A stretch of 8,139 nucleotides of DNA from Deltaproteobacteria bacterium RIFOXYD12_FULL_50_9 (GTDB taxonomy: Bacteria; Desulfobacterota; Desulfobulbia; Desulfobulbales; CALZHT01). Where the stretch lies: contig MGTA01000054.1 of assembly GCA_001799225.1 (NCBI GenBank), positions 12,345-20,483 of the forward strand, given 5' to 3'. A program made the translations under genes and the position numbers. Positions 1 through 5,973 of this stretch are shown here, piece by piece (the stretch's first letter is position 1; each line of letters begins with the position of its first letter). Below the pieces are notes generated by a model. That model had not been told where the DNA came from. It made no database searches and saw only the letters and a list, made by a program, of their open reading frames with translations.

Positions 1-605
1 TTCCGACTAAGCGGCAGATCCTCGGAGTGACTGATCACCAGCAACCGGTAATTGCCGGCATATTCGAGTGCCCGCCGCATAAGCTGGCTGTTCATGACCG
101 GCCGGCCGTCGTCTGAAACAGCAACCGCTCCTGCCTCTTGCATCTCGCCGAAAGCGGCGAGCTCCTCGCCAAGCCCGCCCTGACTGATGGCACCGATCGG
201 ATAAACCCGGGCACTGAGGCCTTTCGCCTTACTGACAATTAATGAGGTAATCGCCACGCTGTCATTCATCGGCCTGGTATTCGGCATGCAGGCCACTGCA
301 CAGAATCCCCCGGCAGCAGCCGCCCTTGTCCCGCTTTCAATAGTCTCCTTATACTCCTCCCCGGGCTCCCGGAGATGGACATGCATGTCAATCAGACCAG
401 GGATAACCCATTTCGCAGTTAGATCAAGAGTCCTGAGATTGTCGATCTGCGGCGCCACCGGACAGCCGCCCGGATAGATCTCTCTGATCTTGCCATCGAC
501 AATCAGCAGATCACCTACCGTATCAATGCCATTGACCGGATCAATGATTCTGCCATTAGTCAGAAGTAATGGCTGCTCTGTTCGGCTATTGATTGCGGCA
601 GTCAT
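1..605 (-). CDS. pyrC: Dihydroorotase, class I (partial, 3' end beyond the left edge)
   Basis: Cytoplasmic zinc amidohydrolase that interconverts N-carbamoyl-L-aspartate and dihydroorotate, the third step of de novo UMP synthesis. I translated it by hand from the ATG at 605-603: 201 codons are open to the window edge, roughly half of the usual 420-430 residues. Visible family marks are the metal-binding DMHVHLREPG at residues 73-82 (His75 and His77), MPNT at 107-110, SDDG at 164-167 (Asp166 the likely metal-bridging Asp) and ISH at 191-193 (His193 a likely zinc ligand). The 27-residue spacing from Asp166 to His193 matches what I recall for Bacillus-type class I enzymes. The start is fixed by a GGAGGT Shine-Dalgarno inside the end of pyrB, 8 nt upstream. 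It lies 2 nt after the pyrB stop, so the two are almost certainly co-transcribed and translationally coupled. The remaining zinc ligand and the C-terminus cannot be checked here. Confidence 0.95.
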   Translation of the reverse strand, partial: MTAAINSRTEQPLLLTNGRIIDPVNGIDTVGDLLIVDGKIREIYPGGCPVAPQIDNLRTLDLTAKWVIPGLIDMHVHLREPGEEYKETIESGTRAAAAGGFCAVACMPNTRPMNDSVAITSLIVSKAKGLSARVYPIGAISQGGLGEELAAFGEMQEAGAVAVSDDGRPVMNSQLMRRALEYAGNYRLLVISHSEDLPLSR

Positions 606-607
606 TA

Positions 608-1540
608 TCAGTTACCTCCCATGATGAGATACAGCAAGGCCATCCGCAGCGCCACACCGTTCGTCACCTGATCCATGATCACGGAACGTGGATCGTCAGC
701 CAGGTCCGAGGCCAGCTCAATACCGCGATTAATCGGACCGGGGTGCATAATCAGAGCATCAGGCTTGGCAGACTCCATAGTCCTTCTGGTTATCCCAAAA
801 TAGGTAGCATACTCTCTAAGAGAGGAGAGCAAAGGATCTTTCAGTCGTTCCGTCTGGATCCGCAGGGCCATTACCACGTCGGCATCAGCCACAGCTTCTG
901 CCACCGAATGGCATACTGTGGCGCCCAGCTGCTCGATTCCGAAGGGAAGCAGCGTCGCAGGTCCACTGACCATCACCCGGGCTCCCATCTTAGTAAACCC
1001 GATGATGTCGGAATGGGCCACCCGACTATGCGTAATATCGCCAATTATCGCAACCTTGAGCCCGGCAACCCTGCCCTTCTTCTCCTGGACCGTCATGAGG
1101 TCGAGCAGGGCCTGACTTGGATGTTCGTGGGTACCGTCTCCGGCATTGATGACCGATGCGTTAATGTGCCTGGTCAACAGCTGTGGCGTGCCTGAACAGG
1201 CGTGGCGGATAATTATGATGTCCGGCTTCATTGCCGCAAGATTGCGGGCCGTATCGATCAGGGTCTCACCTTTGACGGCACTGCTCGACGAGGCCGAGAT
1301 GTTATAGGTGTCGGCGCTCATCCGTTTTGCCGCGATTTCAAAGGAGAGACGAGTTCTGGTACTCGGCTCAAAAAAAAGGTTTATGACGGTCTTGCCCCGC
1401 AGGGTAGGTACCTTCTTGATGGAGCGGGTCGAGATCTCCTTAAGGGAAAAAGCAGTCTGGATAATATACTCGATATCAGCCTTTGAGAAATCATCAAGAC
1501 TCAAAACATGCTTGTGGATAAATCGATATTCTGATTGCAT
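608..1540 (-). CDS. pyrB: Aspartate carbamoyltransferase, catalytic subunit
   Basis: Transfers the carbamoyl group from carbamoyl phosphate to L-aspartate, the committed step of pyrimidine synthesis, in the cytoplasm as a trimeric catalytic unit. The 310 residues match the usual catalytic-chain length. Motifs in order are the carbamoyl-phosphate loop FEPSTRTR at 57-64, AVKGET at 88-93 (Lys90 equivalent to the catalytic lysine of the 80s loop), HPSQALLDL at 140-148, GDITHSRVAHS at 168-178, RIQTERL at 227-233 in the aspartate-binding loop, HPGPINRG at 266-273, and QVTNGVALRMALL at 291-303. The ATG at 1540 has an AAGGA ribosome-binding site a few bases upstream. It lies between lepB (61 bp upstream) and pyrC (2 bp downstream). 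No pyrI regulatory subunit is visible, and the direct pairing with a class I PyrC is the Bacillus/Aquifex-like layout rather than the E. coli pyrBI one. Identification is secure. Confidence 0.98.
   Translation of the reverse strand: MQSEYRFIHKHVLSLDDFSKADIEYIIQTAFSLKEISTRSIKKVPTLRGKTVINLFFEPSTRTRLSFEIAAKRMSADTYNISASSSSAVKGETLIDTARNLAAMKPDIIIIRHACSGTPQLLTRHINASVINAGDGTHEHPSQALLDLMTVQEKKGRVAGLKVAIIGDITHSRVAHSDIIGFTKMGARVMVSGPATLLPFGIEQLGATVCHSVAEAVADADVVMALRIQTERLKDPLLSSLREYATYFGITRRTMESAKPDALIMHPGPINRGIELASDLADDPRSVIMDQVTNGVALRMALLYLIMGGN
614..619 (-). promoter_or_regulatory. Shine-Dalgarno of pyrC embedded in the pyrB 3' end
   Basis: On the minus strand GGAGGT encodes the penultimate Gly-Gly of PyrB and sits 8 nt before the pyrC ATG at 605. 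This settles the pyrC start and implies that ribosomes finishing pyrB feed pyrC. Confidence 0.75.
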
Positions 1541-1572
1541 GCGATTCCTTATAAAAAAGGCACTTATAGACT

Positions 1573-1598
1573 AAAAACCGGCCTCGCAAGAGGGCGGG
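1573..1598 (-). terminator. Weak terminator-like hairpin between lepB and pyrB
   Basis: Just after the lepB stop, the minus strand reads CCTC-TTGC-GAGG with partly paired GC-rich flanks (bulged), followed directly by five T residues (the complement of the A run at 1573-1577). It resembles a poor Rho-independent terminator or attenuator that would let some transcription pass into pyrB. The stem has bulges and the T run is short, so it could be chance. Confidence 0.3.
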
Positions 1599-1601
1599 TA
1601 T

Positions 1602-2255
1602 CTACTTGATCAAACCGCCTATGCGTCGCCACCGCACACTCATCGCATCACCATCCCATGACCAGTAAAGCATGAATGCCTTCCCTTTGATATCCTTCAT
1701 GGGAACAAACTTCCAGAACCTGCTGTCGTGACTGTTGTCCCGGTTATCTCCCATAACGAACAGAGAATTTGGAGGTACGGTCAGCGGTCCGAGATTATCA
1801 CGCTCGCCGGGAATAATCTTCGGATCCAAAAAAAGAGCGTTCCGCACTTCAAACAACGCATTATTAACATAAAGCTTCTTATCAATAATCTCAATTTTAT
1901 CGCCGGCAACCCCGATGACTCGCTTAATGAAATCCTGAGCAGGATTAAGCGGATATTTAAAGACTACAACATCCCCACGCTCCGGTGTGCCCATAGCAAG
2001 CCAAACAGCACCTGAAAATGGGTTCCTTACTCCATAGAGAAACTTGTTCACCAGGATATGATCGCCCACCAACAGGGTAGGGATCATCGAACCGGAGGGG
2101 ATCTTGAAAGCCTGCACTATAAAGGTTCTGATAAACATCGCCAGCAGCAGAGCAATGACAATTGCTTCAATATACTCGCGCAGCACAGACTTCTTGGTTG
2201 CCTGGTGTTTTTCTGCCGATAACGGCCTATTTCCAAACCATCTCATAGATATCAC
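1602..2255 (-). CDS. lepB: Signal peptidase I
   Basis: Inner-membrane serine protease that removes signal peptides from exported proteins as they leave the Sec or Tat translocon. In its 217 residues there is an N-terminal membrane anchor at about 29-50, then the catalytic box PSGSMIPTL (nucleophile Ser56), GDHILVNK at 64-71, RGDVVVF at 93-99, DFIKRVIG at 108-115 (general base Lys111), and GDNRDNSHDSR at 169-179. All active-site boxes of the S26 family are intact, and the single N-terminal anchor and length are typical of non-enteric bacteria. The start is uncertain. The longest frame begins with GTG at 2255, while an ATG at 2246 gives a protein 3 residues shorter; neither has a clear Shine-Dalgarno. 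It heads the leftward group with pyrB and pyrC. Exported proteins encoded across the intergenic region (PilP and the pilQ-slot protein) would be among its substrates, though this is general housekeeping. Confidence 0.97.
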   Translation of the reverse strand: MISMRWFGNRPLSAEKHQATKKSVLREYIEAIVIALLLAMFIRTFIVQAFKIPSGSMIPTLLVGDHILVNKFLYGVRNPFSGAVWLAMGTPERGDVVVFKYPLNPAQDFIKRVIGVAGDKIEIIDKKLYVNNALFEVRNALFLDPKIIPGERDNLGPLTVPPNSLFVMGDNRDNSHDSRFWKFVPMKDIKGKAFMLYWSWDGDAMSVRWRRIGGLIK

Positions 2256-2275
2256 GTTATTTTTTGGGGGAATCT

Positions 2276-2303
2276 ATTCTAGCTAGAGCAGCGACTAAGG
2301 CAA
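2276..2303 (-). promoter_or_regulatory. Candidate sigma70-type promoter for lepB
   Basis: On the minus strand TTGCCT (2303-2298) is followed by a 16-nt spacer and TAGAAT (2281-2276), giving 4/6 and 5/6 matches to the -35 and -10 consensus. Transcription would start about 15-25 nt before the lepB start. A perfect 10-bp palindrome, TCTAGCTAGA (2278-2287), overlaps the -10 end and could be an operator. Judged by eye only. Confidence 0.35.
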
Positions 2304-2370
2304 CCCTGCAGGTTATGCGAATAGTCGTTAAAAGTAATTAAGTAACTATATAGCCTATTCTTTATAATCA

Positions 2371-2398
2371 TTTAACTGGTAAACCAAAACCAGTCAAA
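2371..2398. repeat. Inverted repeat, possible operator
   Basis: ACTGGT (2375-2380) and ACCAGT (2389-2394) are perfect inverted arms around an 8-bp A/C-rich spacer. TTT and AAA extend the match outward after one mismatch. It lies about 120 bp upstream of lepB. The dyad without a T tract fits a protein-binding site better than a terminator, but no regulator can be named. Confidence 0.3.
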
Positions 2399-2506
2399 AG
2401 ACAAGCAGCTTTGAGTAAAAATAAAAAAATTGCAGTTTTTTTTCATCCATCAAATAATGGCCCGGGCAATACGGCGCCTAAAATACATGCTGCACAGCGC
2501 CGGAAC

Positions 2507-2531
2507 TTTGATAATTTATCAAATTGTACAA
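2507..2531. promoter_or_regulatory. 17-bp perfect palindrome plus adjacent TTGTACAA
   Basis: TTTGATAATTTATCAAA (2507-2523) has 8-bp perfect arms around one central base and is followed without a gap by the 8-bp palindrome TTGTACAA (2524-2531). The arms resemble half-sites of Fnr/Crp-family regulators (TTGAT...ATCAA), but the spacer is 5 rather than 4 bases; a Fur-like 6-1-6 reading (TGATAA-T-TTATCA) is also possible. It sits mid-way between the divergent groups, where a shared operator could act on both. Confidence 0.4.
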
Positions 2532-2704
2532 CTAAATATCTGCACCATATATTGTATTAACAGTTCGATCAAATACAAAATATTGAGACTTGCAAAATAA
2601 TAAGCTGCACATTCAATTAAAATCTGCTGCTATCTCTCCACCTATTCTGCCGTTTTTTTCAATAGTTCCGGAAAAGTATATCGTGTTACTCGGCTTTTTT
2701 TATC

Positions 2705-2734
2705 TTGACAATGCTGTTAATTTGTGTCTCTAAT
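2705..2734 (+). promoter_or_regulatory. Candidate sigma70-type promoter for the pil operon
   Basis: A perfect TTGACA (2705-2710) is followed after 18 nt by TCTAAT (2729-2734), a 5/6 match that misses the important second-position A. This would give an untranslated leader of about 170 nt before pilM. An alternative nearer the gene is CTGACA (2828-2833) with TATAGA (2852-2857). Which one is used cannot be decided from sequence. Confidence 0.35.
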
Positions 2735-2812
2735 GCAATAAGAAACTAACTAGTTATAATCACAATGCTATTTTATTACAGGAGAATAGCAGGAATAACA
2801 ACAATCAGTTTT

Positions 2813-2828
2813 GTGCAACATATTGTAC
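2813..2828. repeat. Imperfect palindrome upstream of pilM
   Basis: GTGCAACATATTGTAC reads as a dyad GTRCAA-N4-TTGYAC with one transition in each arm. It lies about 85 bp before pilM and touches the alternative -35 at 2828, a position suited to repression. TTGTA also occurs in the palindrome at 2524-2531 and at about 2553. Could be chance in AT-rich DNA. Confidence 0.25.
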
Positions 2829-2910
2829 TGACAAGCCATATACACACAACATATAGATATTAAAGCTGTTTTTCATCAAAGCTAAAAATGAAGATAAGGC
2901 TTTTTCTGAG

Positions 2911-4005
2911 ATGGCCGGCATAACGCTTCCAAAATTCAATTTTCACTTCAATCTTCCTTTTCTTAACAGGCAGAGTCTTTCTGTCGGTCTCGACATCGGG
3001 TCTCACTCGATCAAAGCCTGTGAACTCGCGACATACGGCAAAGGATTCCGGCTGATAAGTCTGGGGAGCGCCAGACTACCTCAGCACTCGGTTGAGGATG
3101 GCGTATTACAGAACCCGGACGCCGTAGCCAAGACAATCACAGCCCTCACCTCCAATTTAAAATTAGCAGGACGTAAAGTCGCCATATCTATCTCCGGCTA
3201 TTCCGTAATTGTAAAAAAAATCAACCTTGAGGTCATGAACGAGCAGCAGCTTGAAGCTCACATTCGATCTGAGGCCGAACAATATATCCCATTCGACATT
3301 GATGAGGTGTATCTCGATTTTCAAGATCTTAAAACCAATTCCGCTAGTGAAGAGCGTACTGATGTCATGCTGGTTGCGGCCAAAAAAGATGTTGTGGACG
3401 CTTATCTTGCCTTATTACGCTCGGTCGGACTAAAGACCGTTATTGTTGACGTCGATGCCTTTGCATTGGAAAATGCTTACGGTTCCTGTTACGGCATGCA
3501 GGATAATGTCGTGTTGGTCGATATCGGCGCCTCAAAAATGAATATCAATATTATTTCGAACGGCAACTCGGTCCTGGCCAGAGATGTTATATTGGGAAGC
3601 GGCTTGATAACTGAACAGATTCAAAACCGGTTCGGGTTGGAGTACGATGACGCCGAAGCGCTGAAAATCGGGCTGAAACCTCCTGGAAAGCACAAAGAAC
3701 AGCTGGAAGAGATCTTTGTCAGTATCTGTACCCAATGGATCACTGAAATCAAAAGGGCCTTGGATTTCTATGCCACCAACCATGCGGATTCACCAATCTC
3801 AAATATTATATTGAGTGGCGGCGGCTCAAAAACCAAAGGACTTGATAAATTTTTCAGCATGGAAACAGGTATTCCTGCGGAGGTCTTTAATCCATTCAGG
3901 AAGGTTGATTTCAACGCAAGTAAAATAAATCCGGCCTTTATCAAGATCATCGCGCCGGAAATGGCTTTGTCTGCAGGCCTTGCCACTCGACCGGTTACGA
4001 TATGA
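2911..4005 (+). CDS. pilM: Type IV pilus inner-membrane platform protein PilM (actin-like ATPase fold)
   Basis: Cytoplasmic FtsA/actin-like protein that binds nucleotide and the N-terminal tail of PilN, forming the cytoplasmic ring of the type IVa pilus alignment complex. In its 364 residues there is a short hydrophobic/aromatic N-terminal tail, then phosphate-1 motif VGLDIGSHSIK at 25-35 (Asp28), a PilM-type stretch HIRSEAEQYIPFDIDEV around residue 117-132, phosphate-2 motif LVDIGASK at 202-209 (Asp204), and adenosine motif LSGGGSKTKG at 301-310. Length and motif order are normal for PilM. The chosen ATG has only a weak AAGG 11 nt upstream, but the conserved core begins soon after it and an upstream ATG (2888) is out of frame. 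It is the first gene of the rightward cluster. Unusually, the gap to pilN is 102 bp rather than the common overlap. Confidence 0.97.
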   Translation: MAGITLPKFNFHFNLPFLNRQSLSVGLDIGSHSIKACELATYGKGFRLISLGSARLPQHSVEDGVLQNPDAVAKTITALTSNLKLAGRKVAISISGYSVIVKKINLEVMNEQQLEAHIRSEAEQYIPFDIDEVYLDFQDLKTNSASEERTDVMLVAAKKDVVDAYLALLRSVGLKTVIVDVDAFALENAYGSCYGMQDNVVLVDIGASKMNINIISNGNSVLARDVILGSGLITEQIQNRFGLEYDDAEALKIGLKPPGKHKEQLEEIFVSICTQWITEIKRALDFYATNHADSPISNIILSGGGSKTKGLDKFFSMETGIPAEVFNPFRKVDFNASKINPAFIKIIAPEMALSAGLATRPVTI

Positions 4006-4018
4006 ACTTACCAAGAGA

Positions 4019-4042
4019 CTTTGGACAGCTAGCTGGCTAAAG
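4019..4042. repeat. 24-bp dyad in the pilM-pilN gap
   Basis: A perfect 10-bp palindrome, CAGCTAGCTG (4026-4035), is flanked by CTTTGG-A on the left and G-CTAAAG on the right. These pair except for one A/G mismatch and one G-T wobble. It begins 13 nt after the pilM stop. As RNA it would form a hairpin with a CUAG loop; as DNA it is an operator-like dyad. No T tract follows, so it is not a standard terminator. A perfect TATAAT occurs at 4066-4071 just downstream, but I see no good -35 for it. Confidence 0.4.
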
Positions 4043-4107
4043 CACAAATCAAGTCTGTTATTGAATATAATGCGGAACAGACCTAATACAATCGGCATAA
4101 ACAGTCT

Positions 4108-4713
4108 ATGATACGAATCAACCTATTACCGATCCGACAACTCAAGAAAAGGATTCAATGCCGCAATGAGATCATCGCCTTCATTGCGGTAATTTGTATT
4201 GTTCTTGTCGGTATTGGCGCATGGGGGTTCCTGATCTCCAACCAGATCAAGAAGTTGAACGGAACAATCACATCCTTGACCCAAAAAAGGGATTCGTTCA
4301 AACCGACCATTGTTCTAATGGAACAGATCAAAAAAGATAAACAGGCTCTGGAAACCAAACTTGAGGCTATCAAGAAGTTAAAAAACGGCGCTCAAGTTAT
4401 GGTCCGGCTCCTGGATGATATCGCTGGGAAAACCCCGGTCAACACCATATGGCTCGAGTCTCTTGCCCTGGCGCCGAACGACAACAATATGCGCCTTTCG
4501 GGCATCGCTCTTGATAACGCCGCCATCGCCCAATACATGAATGAATTGAACAGCTCAAAATATTTCAAGAATACGGAATTGGAATTTTCAAATGAACGCC
4601 TGATTTCGGGAAAAAAATTAAAGGCATTCAGTCTCAAGTTTTCAGTCACGTCGCTTATTAAAGAAGAGAAGCCGGCCGTGCAACCGCCGGATAAGAAAGA
4701 GAAAAAGAAATGA
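4108..4713 (+). CDS. pilN: Type IV pilus inner-membrane protein PilN
   Basis: Bitopic inner-membrane protein that docks on PilM through its cytoplasmic tail and pairs with PilO in the periplasm, as part of the alignment complex that ties the pilus motor to the outer-membrane pore. Of 201 residues, the N-terminal MIRINLLP is the conserved PilM-binding motif. One membrane span follows at about 22-43, then a coiled-coil-rich stretch at about 44-90 and a periplasmic alpha/beta domain to about 185. The C-terminus is a lysine-rich tail (KKEKKK). The start is fixed by the conserved motif, since no good Shine-Dalgarno is visible and an in-frame stop lies at 4084-4086. The last codons overlap pilO as ATGA, which implies coupled translation. 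Identification rests on the N-terminal motif, topology and position between PilM and PilO. Confidence 0.95.
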   Translation: MIRINLLPIRQLKKRIQCRNEIIAFIAVICIVLVGIGAWGFLISNQIKKLNGTITSLTQKRDSFKPTIVLMEQIKKDKQALETKLEAIKKLKNGAQVMVRLLDDIAGKTPVNTIWLESLALAPNDNNMRLSGIALDNAAIAQYMNELNSSKYFKNTELEFSNERLISGKKLKAFSLKFSVTSLIKEEKPAVQPPDKKEKKK

Positions 4714-5345
4714 AACTCCCTACCTCTTCTGCATTCCTGGACAAATTTATTGATACGCAATACGGTCGGATCAACCTCAAGGTTAAACTCGTTATCCTTG
4801 TCGCCGCTTGCGCAATACCGCTAATCATCTTCTTCCTTGTCTTTGTAACCCCCAAAGGAAAAGATATTAAGATACTCGACAAAAAAATAGCGGATCTGAA
4901 TAAAGAGATCCAATCTCTGGTGTTGGCGACCAAGGATCTGGAAAAACTGAAAGCGGAAAAACGCGATACCGATCTGCAATTTGAAGCGGCTTCCAGCCTC
5001 CTGCCGCAACAAAAAGAGATCTCTTCACTGCTTAAAAACATCTCGGCCCAAGCCACTATTTCCGGCCTCGATATTACAAATTTTGTACCCGGGTCGGAGA
5101 AACCGGCAGATTTCTATGCCAGAATTCCCCTTGTTATTGATGTACGCGGTCCCTTCCACATCGTTGGTAAATTTTTGGATAAGATCAGCAAACTGCCCCG
5201 AATCGTATCAGTGGCGAGCATGAGCTTGACAAGCCCTCTTGTGGATAAAAATGGGGAAGTACTACTCACCGCCAAAATAACAATGGAAACATATAGATTT
5301 ATCGAAAAAAACGATGAAAACCAGAAGAAGCCACCAAAAAAATAA
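4710..5345 (+). CDS. pilO: Type IV pilus inner-membrane protein PilO
   Basis: Partner of PilN in the inner-membrane alignment complex; their periplasmic domains dimerise and bind PilP. The 211-residue protein has a short cytoplasmic N-terminus, one membrane span at about 27-46, a charged coiled coil at about 49-85, then a periplasmic ferredoxin-like region carrying the PilO-type segment SLLPQQKEISSLLKNIS and, further on, RGPFHIVGKFLDKISKLPRIV. Length is typical. The start codon overlaps the pilN stop by 4 nt (ATGA), which supports this start without a separate ribosome-binding site. The C-terminus is lysine-rich (NQKKPPKK) and runs into the upstream reach of the pilP frame. Sequence conservation in PilO is low, so gene order contributes to the assignment. 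Confidence 0.95.
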   Translation: MKLPTSSAFLDKFIDTQYGRINLKVKLVILVAACAIPLIIFFLVFVTPKGKDIKILDKKIADLNKEIQSLVLATKDLEKLKAEKRDTDLQFEAASSLLPQQKEISSLLKNISAQATISGLDITNFVPGSEKPADFYARIPLVIDVRGPFHIVGKFLDKISKLPRIVSVASMSLTSPLVDKNGEVLLTAKITMETYRFIEKNDENQKKPPKK

Positions 5346-5364
5346 CCATCCTGCGGGCGGTCAT

Positions 5365-5973
5365 ATGCCGGTAGAGGTAAAGAAACAGATCCGAGCAGTG
5401 GTTTCGGCCAATCTCACCTGCGCCAGGCGGATAGGTCTATTTTCTCTCTGTTTCTGTTTTTGTCTCTGGTTTGCAAATTTTTCTTTGGCGGAGGAACAAA
5501 CCGCTCAGGAAGCGCCTGCCGTAACCGACCAACAAACAACCGCAGAAAAAACCGCCGAACAGGAGAAGCTGGATAACCTCAAATCCTTGCTGCTGAAATC
5601 GGACGACGATTTTGAATATCGCACGGAAAACAGACCAGACCCTTTCAAACCATTCGTCTCCGAAAAACAAGTCAAAACAGAAAAGACCTCTGAGTTCGAA
5701 GAACTTACCGGCATGCAACGATTTGAACCAGGGCAGCTTACCCTGGTAGCTATTGTTTTCAGCAAAGGGGTCCCGGCCAAAGCTATGGTCGAAGATTCGT
5801 CACACAAGGGATATATGTTAGAAAAAGGCATGAAAATCGGCCGGGCCGGAGAAATTGAAGATATCCTCAGTTCAAAGGTCATCATTAAGGAATCCTATTT
5901 TTCTTGGAACGGTCAGTTACAGTATAAGAATCTAGAAATGGTTCTACGGAATGAGGGAGAAAATAAACAATGA
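5365..5973 (+). CDS. pilP: Type IV pilus periplasmic protein PilP
   Basis: Periplasmic linker that joins the PilN/PilO dimer to the N-domains of the outer-membrane secretin. With the ATG at 5365 it has 202 residues: a basic n-region ending ARR, a hydrophobic core at about 23-39 and a likely signal peptidase I site after SLA (residue 42). A Gln/Thr/Glu-rich disordered linker follows, then the PilP hallmark RPDPFKPF at 90-97 and a C-terminal beta-domain at about 123-197 (GQLTLVAIV, KGYMLEKGMKIG, ILSSKVIIKES). Classical PilP is a lipoprotein, but I see no lipobox here; the three cysteines sit inside the hydrophobic core as LCFCFC. The frame also allows ATG 5314 (overlapping pilO by 32 bp, no ribosome site) and GTG 5398 (the most normal signal-peptide n-region). 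I chose 5365 for a GGGCGG stretch 4 nt upstream, with low certainty. Its stop overlaps the next start as ATGA. Confidence 0.92.
   Translation: MPVEVKKQIRAVVSANLTCARRIGLFSLCFCFCLWFANFSLAEEQTAQEAPAVTDQQTTAEKTAEQEKLDNLKSLLLKSDDDFEYRTENRPDPFKPFVSEKQVKTEKTSEFEELTGMQRFEPGQLTLVAIVFSKGVPAKAMVEDSSHKGYMLEKGMKIGRAGEIEDILSSKVIIKESYFSWNGQLQYKNLEMVLRNEGENKQ

Larger units (their letters stand above)
2256..2910. other. Long AT-rich divergent intergenic region
   Basis: I find no credible coding frame in these 655 bases on either strand: the open frames are very short and lack a ribosome-binding site at a usable distance. It separates the leftward lepB group from the rightward pil group and should carry both sets of promoters. 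Contents I can point to are a lepB promoter candidate near 2276-2303, an A7/T8 tract pair at 2423-2443, a small GC-rich island at 2459-2503 (with GCCCGGGC at 2460-2467 and a 6-bp CGGCGC/GCGCCG hairpin at 2472-2502), several inverted repeats listed separately, TTCCGGAA at 2666-2673, and a T7 run after CGGC near 2691-2701. No tRNA or recognisable ncRNA was seen. Confidence 0.7.

Noticed and set aside
593..1195. 200-codon plus-strand frame opposite pyrB
   Set aside because: pyrB on the minus strand has every expected motif over the same bases; the plus-strand product is low-complexity and unlike any family.
2508..2522. Canonical Fnr box (TTGAT-N4-ATCAA)
   Set aside because: The half-sites match but the spacer is 5 bases instead of 4, so I report only an unidentified palindrome.
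2490..2610. Three copies of CTGCAC (2490, 2540, 2605) as a repeat array
   Set aside because: The spacing is irregular, flanks do not match and a six-base word can recur by chance. There is no CRISPR-like repeat-spacer structure anywhere in the window.
2780..2868. Small ORF after AGGAG at 2780-2784
   Set aside because: The nearest usable start (GTG at 2813) is about 28 nt from the ribosome-like site and the frame ends after 16 codons.
5314..5364. Extended N-terminus of pilP from ATG 5314
   Set aside because: It overlaps pilO, has no ribosome-binding site and would add 17 more residues ahead of an already long signal-peptide lead. Kept only as an alternative start.
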